Positions 36,263 through 43,998 of a stretch of DNA of 64,000 bases are shown here, piece after piece (positions within the stretch are counted from its first letter, which is position 1; each line of letters begins with the position of its first letter). The notes below the pieces were generated by a model. That model was not told where the DNA came from and did no database searches. It saw only the letters and a program-made list of their open reading frames with translations. The translations under genes were made by a program, and so were the position numbers. This DNA is from Planktothrix agardhii NIES-204 (GTDB lineage: Bacteria > Cyanobacteriota > Cyanobacteriia > Cyanobacteriales > Microcoleaceae), in the NCBI GenBank assembly GCA_003609755.1, contig AP017991.1:4716239-4780238 (forward strand). The letters run 5' to 3'.

Positions 36263-36832
36263 ATGGTGTCCTCAATAGAATCTCAATCCAAGATATCTTT
36301 AGACGAGTTTTTGCAATTACCAGAAACGAAGCCAGCGAGTGAATATATTAATAGTTATATCTATCAAAAATCTATGCCACAAGGAGAACATAGTATTTTA
36401 CAAACTCGCTTAGTGACTGCGATTAATCGAGTGGGTGAACCGCAGAAATTAGCCTATGTACTGACCGAATTGCGTTGCATTTTTGGGGGGAGTTCAATTG
36501 TTCCAGATATTGCTATTTTTGAATGGGATAATATTCCTTTACGCCCTAATAAAAGGATTAAAAATCGGTTTGAAATTCCTCCAGATTGGATCATTGAAAT
36601 TCTCTCTCCAGAACAATCTCCTAATCGAGTGATTCAAAAAATTGCTTTCTGTCTTAATCATGGAACAAAGTTAGGTTGGTTTATCGATCCTGAAGATGAA
36701 TCTGTCAGTATTTTTCAACCGAATTGCATTCCAGAAGTTAAATTAGGTATGGATAGTTTACCTGTGCTGAATGTGTTAAATGATTGGCAATTTTCGGTAA
36801 CAGATTTATTCAGTTTGCTCTATTTAGTTTAG
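36263..36832 (+). CDS. Uma2-family (PD-(D/E)xK) protein, second copy
   Basis: A 189-aa protein. The ATG at 36263 follows CAAGGA and is preferred over the TTG at 36257. Uma2 features: PQGEHSILQTRL, SSIVPDIAIFEWD, and PPDWIIEILSPEQSPNRVIQKIAFCLNHG, with the nuclease-like D, E and distal Gln/Lys positions. It is poorly similar to the 32925 gene beyond the fold. It sits divergently between the PstS-like gene and the Ser/Thr kinase; no functional link is evident. Confidence 0.8.
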   Translation: MVSSIESQSKISLDEFLQLPETKPASEYINSYIYQKSMPQGEHSILQTRLVTAINRVGEPQKLAYVLTELRCIFGGSSIVPDIAIFEWDNIPLRPNKRIKNRFEIPPDWIIEILSPEQSPNRVIQKIAFCLNHGTKLGWFIDPEDESVSIFQPNCIPEVKLGMDSLPVLNVLNDWQFSVTDLFSLLYLV

Positions 36833-36849
36833 TTTTTTAGTATCCTCGT

Positions 36850-38259
36850 TTATAGAAATCGTTTGAGCATGATATAAATTAAGCGGAATAAAGTAGTTAC
36901 AGCTACGCTAAATACAGCCACAATTAAAGGGACTATTATTAATAGGTTATCAAAATCATTAAATTTATTAAATGTTAATAAAATAAAGTATAAAACTCCT
37001 ATAGATATTAACGGGATAATGATAAAATCTAACCCGACTTCAATCCAACGGTGATATAGGGCAAATATTAATCCCGTGACCCCGACTAAACCAATGATTA
37101 ATAAAAAAATAGGGGAGAAATCCAATTCAAATTCCTTAAATATAGCAAATCCTAAACTAGCAAAAACCCCAACTTCAAACCCAACAAAGGCGGCATTAGA
37201 TAACAATTCCAAGGTAGAAAAAGGACGAGTTATTGTTAAAGGTTGAACGGAAGTTACAGAAGGAGAAAGGGGAGGAGAAGGGAGTGGAGGAGGTTGGGGA
37301 ATGGGTTGAATTTGGGGAGAGTTTAAGGCGGTTAAAACTTGAGTAGCGGAACCAAAGCGATCGCTAGGTGTAGGTAATAACATTTTATCTAAAATATTAG
37401 CTAATTCATCGGAAACCCCAACAAATTGTTTCCAGTTCCATTGATTACTATAACTATCAAATAGCTCTTGGGGTTCTTTTGCTGTTAATAAGACAAGACA
37501 AGTCACCGCTAACGCATATAAATCCGTCGAAGGAAAGACAGTATAACCTCGCATTTGTTCAGGGGGTGCAAACCCCAGGGAATAAATTCCAGTTGATGTT
37601 CCCCCTGGACTTTGGGTGACTTGTTTAACTGCACCAAAATCTAATAAATGTAAAATTCCTTGGCGATCGCGCATAATATTAGAAGGTTTAATATCACGGT
37701 GAATCACATCATGATCATGAACAAATTCTAGGATTTTAAGAATTTCCTGTAGCACTTCTCGGACTTCCGCTTCCGAAAATTGTCCCTTTGAATTTATTTC
37801 TGCTTCTAAATTTTCGCCATTAATATACTCTTGAACAATATAAAAAAATTGTTCCGTTTTTGATGTTCGCCATCCGGGTGCTTCTAAAGGAAAATAGGCA
37901 AATAAATCGGGAATTTGGGGATGCTTATTACCTAATTGTTCCAAAACATGAGCTTCTCTTTCAAATAAAATCTGAGCCGTTGCTAATTGTTGAGGGTTTA
38001 AATCAGATGAGGGTTTAAATTGTTTAACTACACAATATTTAAAGGTAGGAGAACGGCGATCTTTAGCTAAATAGGCTGTCCCAAATCCCCCTTGTCCTAA
38101 TAATATTTCCGGTAGATAACGACCATCTAAAATTAAAGGCATTCCGCAGGTGGTACAGAATTTTTGCTGTACTGTTTTGAGGGTCATTTGATCATCTAAA
38201 TCCGTAAAATTATTGCGATCAGCCCCCAGACAGCCCGGACGAGTACAGTAAATTTTCAT
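36850..38259 (-). CDS. Ser/Thr protein kinase with N-terminal zinc ribbon and four C-terminal membrane helices
   Basis: A 469-aa membrane kinase. Residues 1-40 form a zinc ribbon (C5, C10, C35, C38). The Hanks-type kinase domain (about 47-315) has GQGGFGTAYLA, K79, HRDIKPSN (D189) and DFGAVKQ (D207), so it should be active. After a Pro-rich linker, four hydrophobic helices span about 350-465. No extracellular sensor domain is attached. The neighbouring membrane-anchored solute-binding proteins may supply the sensing part (inference). Substrates unknown. Confidence 0.9.
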   Translation of the reverse strand: MKIYCTRPGCLGADRNNFTDLDDQMTLKTVQQKFCTTCGMPLILDGRYLPEILLGQGGFGTAYLAKDRRSPTFKYCVVKQFKPSSDLNPQQLATAQILFEREAHVLEQLGNKHPQIPDLFAYFPLEAPGWRTSKTEQFFYIVQEYINGENLEAEINSKGQFSEAEVREVLQEILKILEFVHDHDVIHRDIKPSNIMRDRQGILHLLDFGAVKQVTQSPGGTSTGIYSLGFAPPEQMRGYTVFPSTDLYALAVTCLVLLTAKEPQELFDSYSNQWNWKQFVGVSDELANILDKMLLPTPSDRFGSATQVLTALNSPQIQPIPQPPPLPSPPLSPSVTSVQPLTITRPFSTLELLSNAAFVGFEVGVFASLGFAIFKEFELDFSPIFLLIIGLVGVTGLIFALYHRWIEVGLDFIIIPLISIGVLYFILLTFNKFNDFDNLLIIVPLIVAVFSVAVTTLFRLIYIMLKRFL

Positions 38260-38336
38260 ATTGTTACTGCCGATAAAAAATTAAAAACGCAGGTTGTAAC
38301 ATTTTAATACTGATATGAAACAGTCAGAAGTATTAT

Positions 38337-38378
38337 CCGGTGTTCCGGTGTTCCGGTGTTCCCTATTCCCTATTCCCT
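38337..38378. repeat. Short tandem repeats (CCGGTGTT x3, CCCTATT x2)
   Basis: Three 8-bp units CCGGTGTT are followed directly by 7-bp units of CCCTATT, in the gap between the Ser/Thr kinase and the LysR gene. Simple-sequence expansion; no gene. Confidence 0.7.
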
Positions 38379-38421
38379 TTTGATCAAGACAACTCAAATA
38401 AGATTGCTATAGGTCTTGAGT

Positions 38422-39435
38422 TTATTCAAAATCCGTAGGAGAAACAAACGTCTCAATGTTAATCAATTTTTTAGAAGAATTTGAGGAAAAACTATGGGTG
38501 TTTAATGTCCAATTTTGAGCCGTAAACAAGGGTAAGATATCTCGAATAAAAGCCTCAGATGCCTTGGACTGATAGCGATGGTGGTTAACAATGACTGAAA
38601 GCATTCGTTTAACCACAATATCTTCAATCACCATGCGGTGTAAAACTTTCATTTCTAATTCTTTTTCAATGGCTGAAGTCGAAACAAAAGCAGCCCCTAA
38701 TCCGGCTTGTACCGTATTTTTAATCGCTTCAATAGAATTTAACTCCATTTCAACTTTTAAACAGCGTGGATCAATCTCGGCACGGGTTAAAACTTGATCA
38801 ATGACTTTGCGAATAGTAGACTGAGAATCTAAAGCCACAAATTCCAATTGATATAAGTCTTCTTTTTGAATTTTATCTAATTTGGCAAAGGGATGGGAAG
38901 GGGGAATAATTAAGGCTAATTCATCTTCAATATAGGGTTGAATTGTCAAAGCATCTTGCAATTCCGGCGGCACTTCCCCGCCAACAATTGCTAAATCAAT
39001 TTGTCCATTTGCCACACTCCAAGCGGTGCGTCGAGTCGAATGAACGTGCAGTTGCACCGCGACATCGGGATATTTTTCTCGAAATAAACCAATCATTCGA
39101 GGGAGTAAATAGGTTCCGGTAGTTTGAGAAGCCCCGACAATTAAAGTTCCCCCTTGCAGATTTTGTAAATCCTCAATAGCGCGGCAGGTTTCCTGACATA
39201 AACTCAAGATTTTTTCGCCATAATTTAATAAAAGATGTCCAGCTTCTGTTAATTTAGCTCTGCGTCCTCCTCGATCAAATAAAGGAACATTTAACTGTCG
39301 TTCTAAATTTTGGACTTGTAAACTAATAGCGGGCTGGGAAACATATAAACTATCCGCCGCCCGCTTAAAACTTCCCTCAGCCGCGATCGCTTTGAGAATG
39401 CGTAATTGATCTAAAGTAAAAGGAACATCTGTCAT
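38422..39435 (-). CDS. LysR-type regulator, RbcR-like paralogue
   Basis: A 337-aa regulator. ATG 39435 ([20 protein letters not shown]) is preferred by alignment with the neighbour. Winged HTH at 1-65 ([27 protein letters not shown]) and an effector-binding domain (about 93-300). It is nearly identical in its N-terminal half to the gene at 39512, so the pair arose by tandem duplication. The effector half and C-terminal tail ([13 protein letters not shown]) are more diverged, suggesting different effectors or targets. Confidence 0.88.
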   Translation of the reverse strand: MTDVPFTLDQLRILKAIAAEGSFKRAADSLYVSQPAISLQVQNLERQLNVPLFDRGGRRAKLTEAGHLLLNYGEKILSLCQETCRAIEDLQNLQGGTLIVGASQTTGTYLLPRMIGLFREKYPDVAVQLHVHSTRRTAWSVANGQIDLAIVGGEVPPELQDALTIQPYIEDELALIIPPSHPFAKLDKIQKEDLYQLEFVALDSQSTIRKVIDQVLTRAEIDPRCLKVEMELNSIEAIKNTVQAGLGAAFVSTSAIEKELEMKVLHRMVIEDIVVKRMLSVIVNHHRYQSKASEAFIRDILPLFTAQNWTLNTHSFSSNSSKKLINIETFVSPTDFE

Positions 39436-39511
39436 TGTGAGAGTGGGTAAAGAATTGAACAAAAATAGAATCAAAAATCAGTCAGAAAGGGTAAAAAACA
39501 ACCCAGTGAAA

Positions 39512-40501
39512 TCAATCTGATAAAGGTAAAGCCGTATATTCAGTTGGGTATTGAACATCTATACTATGTTTGTTAAAATCGGGGCTGGCAAACTTGGGTA
39601 AAATTTCATTAGTAAATGCCTCGGCTGCCTTGGATCGATAGCGATTCGGATTATAAATCACTGATAATGTCCGTTTGGCAATCACCTGATCAATTTTAAC
39701 CCGTTTGATTACCCCCATTTGTAACTCTTTTTCAATGGCAGATATAGAAACAAACGCGACTCCCAACCCCGATTGAACTGCATTTTTTATCGCTTCACTC
39801 GAACTGAGTTCCATTTCTAATTGCAGATGGGTGGTATCAATTCCACAACGGGTTAAAACTTGATCAATGACTTTCCGAATCGTTGATTGAGCATCCAAAC
39901 TAATAAATTTTAAGGAGTATAAATCCTCTTTTAGAATCGTTTCTTGTTGACTAAATTCATGGGAAGTAGGAACAATTAACGCCAGTTCATCCTCCGCATA
40001 GGGAACAATTTCTAAAGCTGACATCAATTCCGGGGCAATTTCTCCCCCCACAATAGCTAAGTCAATTTGTCCATTCACCACACTCCAAGCGGTGCGCCGG
40101 GTCGAATGAACGTGCAACTGTACCGAAACATCGGGGTATTTTTCTCGAAATAACCCGATCATCCTTGGTAACATATATGTCCCGGTGGTTTGAGACGCCC
40201 CAATAATTAAAGTTCCTCCCCGCAAATTTTGTAAATCTTCAATGGCGCGGCAAGTTTCTTGGCACAGGGACAAAATTTTATCCCCATAACTCAGGAGTAA
40301 ATGACCCGCTTCCGTGAGTTGGGCACGACGTCCTCCTCGGTCAAACAGTGGCACGTTTAACTGTCGCTCCAGGTTTTGTACCTGGAGACTCACGGCAGGT
40401 TGGGAGACATAAAGACTATCAGCAGCGCGTTTGAAGCTACCTTCAGCCGCGATCGCTTTCAGGATGCGTAACTGATCTAAAGTAAATGGAACGTCAGACA
40501 T
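39512..40501 (-). CDS. rbcR: LysR-type regulator, RbcR
   Basis: A 329-aa regulator. ATG 40501 is used, with GAGG six bases upstream, rather than the TTG at 40510. The N-terminal HTH ([20 protein letters not shown]) and effector domain ([39 protein letters not shown]) match the RbcR/CmpR group that controls Rubisco and CO2-concentrating genes in response to photorespiratory metabolites. It is divergent from the NnrU gene, an arrangement seen for rbcR in other cyanobacteria. A 38422-39435 paralogue follows 76 bp downstream. Confidence 0.78.
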   Translation of the reverse strand: MSDVPFTLDQLRILKAIAAEGSFKRAADSLYVSQPAVSLQVQNLERQLNVPLFDRGGRRAQLTEAGHLLLSYGDKILSLCQETCRAIEDLQNLRGGTLIIGASQTTGTYMLPRMIGLFREKYPDVSVQLHVHSTRRTAWSVVNGQIDLAIVGGEIAPELMSALEIVPYAEDELALIVPTSHEFSQQETILKEDLYSLKFISLDAQSTIRKVIDQVLTRCGIDTTHLQLEMELSSSEAIKNAVQSGLGVAFVSISAIEKELQMGVIKRVKIDQVIAKRTLSVIYNPNRYRSKAAEAFTNEILPKFASPDFNKHSIDVQYPTEYTALPLSD

Positions 40502-40628
40502 ATTCCTCAACCTCGGTAAAATAAGGAAGCGTGATGACTTTTAGGATGGGGGATCAAGTTCTTTCAGCATACTGCAACCATGAAGGGTAATTGAAATTAA
40601 GTTTATTATTAATGGAGAAAAGGTCAAA

Positions 40629-41342
40629 ATGTCTGAGTATTGGCTAACATCTAGCCATTTTGTGATGTTGGGTTTAATTTTAGGGTTTGCGATCGCCCAT
40701 AGTGGGTTAGCAGCCCTACGACCCTGGGGAGAATCAAAAATTGGGGCGAGGGCTTATCGAGTTTTATTTGCTTTGGTGAGTATCCCCTTTGCCACAGTTC
40801 TAATTATCTACTTTTTTAATCATCGTTACGATGGATTACAACTTTGGATGGTACAGGATCGGGTTGTTGTTAAACCCATGGTTTGGATTTTATCAGCAAT
40901 TTCATTTGTTTTTCTCTATCCAGCCACGTTTAATTTGTTAGAAATTGCCGCCATTCAAAAACCGGAAGTCCATCTCTATGAAACCGGAATTATCCGTATT
41001 ACCAGACATCCGCAAATGGTGGGTCAAGTAATTTGGTGTGTGGGTCATACCCTGTGGTTGGGGACAAGTTTCACCCTGTTAACCTCCCTGGGGTTGATCT
41101 TGCATCACTTATTTGCCGTTTGGCATGGCGATCGCCGTTTGTTGGCCCGTTATGGCAAATCCTTTGAAACCGTGAGATCTCGCACCTCAGTAATTCCATT
41201 TTTAGCGATCGCCCAAGGTCGCCAAACCCTTGAATTAAAAGAGTTTTTCCGATGGTCTTATTTAGGAGTCAGTATTTTTATCCTGTTACTCTGGGAAATT
41301 CATCCCTTATTAATGCGTGCAACAGGTAACATAGACTGGTAG
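40629..41342 (+). CDS. NnrU/Z-ISO-family membrane protein
   Basis: A 237-aa protein with six or seven predicted helices. Conserved features of the NnrU domain are present: AHSGLAALRPW, ITRHPQMVGQVIWCVGHTLWLG with paired His, and HHLFAVWHGDRRLLARYG. Plant Z-ISO (15-cis-zeta-carotene isomerase, haem-dependent) belongs to this family and cyanobacterial homologues are its likely counterpart. An AGGTC ribosome site and the divergent rbcR gene precede it. Carotenoid isomerase function is an inference from family. Confidence 0.8.
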   Translation: MSEYWLTSSHFVMLGLILGFAIAHSGLAALRPWGESKIGARAYRVLFALVSIPFATVLIIYFFNHRYDGLQLWMVQDRVVVKPMVWILSAISFVFLYPATFNLLEIAAIQKPEVHLYETGIIRITRHPQMVGQVIWCVGHTLWLGTSFTLLTSLGLILHHLFAVWHGDRRLLARYGKSFETVRSRTSVIPFLAIAQGRQTLELKEFFRWSYLGVSIFILLLWEIHPLLMRATGNIDW

Positions 41343-41387
41343 CATAATCTCAAGGATATAAAAACAGTGATTAATAAAATTTGAGAA

Positions 41388-41768
41388 ATGATGCTATTGT
41401 CAGTCAATGAGCAGATGTTTACTCAAGAAGTTCTGAAATCTTCTTCTCCGGTTTTAGTACATTTTTGGGCGCCTTGGTGTGGACTGTGTAAGCTGATTAT
41501 GCCTCAACTTTGTCAATTCCAGCAGGACTGGCGAGGCACAATTAAAGTGGTTGGTGTGAATGCAGATCAAAGTTTAAAGTTAGCGAATACCTATCGCCTC
41601 CAAACTTTACCAACATTAATTATTTTTGATCGAGGTCAAGTTTTATATCGGCTCGAACATTTTCAAGGTCGAGAAGATTTACGACGTCGCCTTGATAGTT
41701 TTATGGTTAGTGATCTGAATTATCAACAAATTCGTCAAGCTCAAGAAGTTTTGCCCTTAGAAGTTTGA
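41388..41768 (+). CDS. Thioredoxin-family protein with CGLC active site
   Basis: A 126-aa protein. Active site WAPWCGLCKLIMPQL (C31, C34) replaces the usual CGPC with CGLC, which should shift redox potential. The cis-Pro region (RLQTLPTLIIFDRG) is intact. The C-terminal 25 residues extend beyond a standard thioredoxin. It lies 45 bp after the NnrU gene on the same strand, possibly in one transcript, and is followed by a strong terminator. Confidence 0.85.
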   Translation: MMLLSVNEQMFTQEVLKSSSPVLVHFWAPWCGLCKLIMPQLCQFQQDWRGTIKVVGVNADQSLKLANTYRLQTLPTLIIFDRGQVLYRLEHFQGREDLRRRLDSFMVSDLNYQQIRQAQEVLPLEV

Positions 41769-41793
41769 CGGACTCCGAGATTAATTTTTTTCG

Positions 41794-41826
41794 ATTCCCA
41801 AGCTAGAGCTTGGGAATGCTTTTTTT
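41794..41826 (+). terminator. Rho-independent terminator after the thioredoxin gene
   Basis: A perfect palindrome, ATTCCCAAGCT (41794-41804) and AGCTTGGGAAT (41807-41817), followed by GCTTTTTTT. It begins 26 bp after the stop codon. Confidence 0.9.
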
Positions 41827-41893
41827 CAGGCTTAAAAGGTTATTCCTGTTTTTCTTGAAGTTTGCAAGTAGGGGATGGGGGTGTATTTTTGAT

Positions 41894-42334
41894 TCAGTCT
41901 TCGACAACAATAGTAATTATTGGTGGAGTATCAATAATATTATTGTCTGGAGCTTTTTCCTGACTGAGTTGGCTTTTTATCTTAAGTTTCAAAGAGTCTG
42001 TAACCGGTAAAATATCAATTTCTTTGAGCAAATTGTCTAAAATTTCAGTTTTGCTCCGCTCTACATAAAAGGTGGCAAGAATGATCTCGATTCCATAGCC
42101 GGTTAAACTATCTCCGATCACACCAATTGAGCCAGACAAAGCGGTGGCGAGAGTAACTATCAGTCCCGTACCACCAAATGTGGTAAATGTAGCTGCCAGG
42201 AGGATACCAGGCAAGCTGAGAGAGGCAAACTTTTTAGCGATTTCGTCAAGAGAAATTCCCATCGACACCAGTTGTTTAGAAATTTCCTCTGGAGAAACTC
42301 CTAGATCGCTTAGTTGTTTATTGATTTCGTCCAT
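41894..42334 (-). CDS. Small membrane protein of unknown function
   Basis: A 146-aa protein. The N-terminus is helical with a repeated motif (LGVSPEEISKQLVSMGISLDEIAKKF). Two Gly-rich hydrophobic segments follow (about 40-85; LPGILLAATFTTFGGTGLIVTLATALSG), then a charged C-terminal tail. No known family recognised. It converges on the thioredoxin terminator. A real gene is likely given the consistent amphipathic pattern, but codon evidence alone is modest. Confidence 0.55.
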   Translation of the reverse strand: MDEINKQLSDLGVSPEEISKQLVSMGISLDEIAKKFASLSLPGILLAATFTTFGGTGLIVTLATALSGSIGVIGDSLTGYGIEIILATFYVERSKTEILDNLLKEIDILPVTDSLKLKIKSQLSQEKAPDNNIIDTPPIITIVVED

Positions 42335-42349
42335 TGATTTACAACTTTC

Positions 42350-42500
42350 CCAAATTTTAGTAAATTTTGTGGTTCGATCTTAACTGGATCACAGTATACC
42401 GGATTGGGTAATTGTAATCAAACGTTATACTTTTGCCGATGGGTTGAAAGATGTTGACAGCGGCGTTAATATCTCGATCATGAGAAATGCCAATGGTCCT
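42350..42500 (-). pseudogene. TnpB (IS200/IS605-type) C-terminal remnant
   Basis: The minus strand reads GISHDRDINAAVNIFQPIG and runs on to a stop. HDRDINAAxNI is the hallmark of the last RuvC segment of TnpB, normally preceded by the CxxC zinc finger. Everything upstream is missing. A G/C hairpin (CCCCCC GTTGCTAGAAT GGGGGGG, about 42637-42662) to the right could be the other end of the lost element, but this is uncertain. Confidence 0.7.
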
Positions 42501-42559
42501 CTTTTGTCACTGGCCTTTAATCTGGATGGCAAAAAAAGCGAGGACAATCCTTAGCAGAT

Positions 42560-42662
42560 GCCAGAAATGCTACTACTCGCCAGGTGGCCAAGATGGTATT
42601 CGAGAAACTTTATCGAGAATGGAATAGGTAATTAATCACCCCCCGTTGCTAGAATGGGGGGG
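42560..42662. other. Short unidentified coding remnant and G/C hairpin
   Basis: The plus strand carries an open stretch ending ATTRQVAKMVFEKLYREWNR and a stop at about 42630, with no start or known family. It is followed by the hairpin ACCCCCC/GGGGGGG with loop GTTGCTAGAAT. It may be debris of the same insertion as the TnpB remnant. Confidence 0.35.
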
Positions 42663-42706
42663 TTATCAATCAACTATGCAAAATAGTACAGAATCAAGCT
42701 ATTACA

Positions 42707-43741
42707 GTGAATGATCAAAATTTGATTGAAAAAGCACTTTTACTGAAAGTGAAACGACTCACTTCAGCCCGGGGACAACTGGTTCTCCCTTGTGCGCCAG
42801 CTTTGATCGATGAATATATGACTCAGTTTAACGCTCTGCTGGCGGCGTTGGGACAGAACTTTACCCCGGAGGAAATGAATGGGTTACGTCAACTTGTCGA
42901 ACGCAAACTGCATGAAGGATATCAGGCTTCACCCCATGCCCGTTTAATCTTTAGATATGAACCCCCCGAACCCACTCAAGGCTTAACCAGTGGTTTAAAA
43001 CTAACCGTAACCACCGAAGTCGCCTCTTTAGAAAACAAATATCAACGCTGGTTAACCACCCGCGAGGGGCCATTGTTCGGAGCCCATCCCGATACTAAAT
43101 TAATGGCCGTGGTGTCCGAATTTCCTGACCCAGCCCGAACTCCGATTTTAGATGTGGGGGCGGGGGTGGGCCGTAATACCTTACCTTTAGCCCGCAAAGG
43201 ACATCCGGTGGATGCGGTGGAACTCACCCCAGACTTTGCCCAAATTATCGCCAAGGAAGCCAAAGACGCCAGTTTACCAATTCGGGTAATCCAAAGTAAT
43301 ATTCTCAACCCGGCTTTAGTCCTTCCGGCTAATTATTATCGGTTAGGGTTAATTGCAGAAGTGATTTCCCATTTTCGCAACTTGGATGATGTCCAAACCC
43401 TGTTAAGCAAAGTCTGTGATGCGGTGGCGGCCGGGGGTTTAATTTTATTCAGTACGTTTATCACCGATGCCGATTTCGAGCCGGATGATAAAATTCGAGA
43501 AATGGGTCAAATTCAATGGTCTTATGTGATTACCCCAGGTGAGATGAATTCCTTGCTCCAGGGTTTACCGCTACAATTGATTTCCAATGAGTCGGTGTAT
43601 GAGTATGAACGCGCTCACCTCCCCCCGGAATCCTGGCCGCCAACGGGTTGGTTTGAACATTGGTCACAGGGTCGAGATGTAGTTCCGATCCAAAAACCCC
43701 CGATGTCCTTGCGTTGGTTATTATGTCGGGTAAATAAATAA
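42707..43741 (+). CDS. SAM-dependent methyltransferase with N-terminal helical domain
   Basis: A 344-aa protein from a GTG start. Residues 1-120 are mostly helical with no known domain (LPCAPALIDEYMTQFNALLAALG). The class I methyltransferase core follows: TPILDVGAGVGRNTLPLARKGHPVDAVELTPDFA (AdoMet motif I and acidic loop), then GLIAEVISHFRNL and AAGGLILFSTF. The substrate is unknown. The DNA is visibly more GC-rich than its neighbours, which could hint at transfer or strong codon selection. Confidence 0.8.
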   Translation: MNDQNLIEKALLLKVKRLTSARGQLVLPCAPALIDEYMTQFNALLAALGQNFTPEEMNGLRQLVERKLHEGYQASPHARLIFRYEPPEPTQGLTSGLKLTVTTEVASLENKYQRWLTTREGPLFGAHPDTKLMAVVSEFPDPARTPILDVGAGVGRNTLPLARKGHPVDAVELTPDFAQIIAKEAKDASLPIRVIQSNILNPALVLPANYYRLGLIAEVISHFRNLDDVQTLLSKVCDAVAAGGLILFSTFITDADFEPDDKIREMGQIQWSYVITPGEMNSLLQGLPLQLISNESVYEYERAHLPPESWPPTGWFEHWSQGRDVVPIQKPPMSLRWLLCRVNK

Positions 43742-43778
43742 AGTTTGAGTTTGAGGGGAAGATCATGCTTCCTCATAA

Positions 43779-43852
43779 TGACGAATTACGAATTAGAAAT
43801 TACGAATTATCTTAATTATTCTGTAATTCGTAATTCGTAATTTTCTGTTTCT
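43779..43852. repeat. Inverted repeat of AATTACGAATTA units
   Basis: GACGAATTACGAATTAGAAATTACGAATTA faces TAATTCGTAATTCGTAATT, forming a long AT-rich hairpin with a short loop. Single units of the same type occur at about 4393-4420. Typical cyanobacterial intergenic repeat. Confidence 0.65.
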
Positions 43853-43903
43853 AAACATCTAAGTACCTAAACAAAATTAATTACACATCCTCCACTCTGT
43901 TCC

Positions 43904-43944
43904 CTTCCCCCCTAGCCCCCCGTGCACGGGTGGTTCGGGGGGGC
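43904..43944. repeat. C-rich/G-rich inverted repeat (CCTTCCCCCCTAGCCC type), copy 2
   Basis: CCTTCCCCCCTAGCCCCCCGTGCACGGGTGGTTCGGGGGGGC contains the inner palindrome CCCGTGCACGGG (43919-43930). Same family as 32812-32853. Confidence 0.6.
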
Positions 43945-43998
43945 TTTTCCGGTGTTCCCTCTCTCAACTAGGTAATTTATTTTGTGTAACTACTTATT

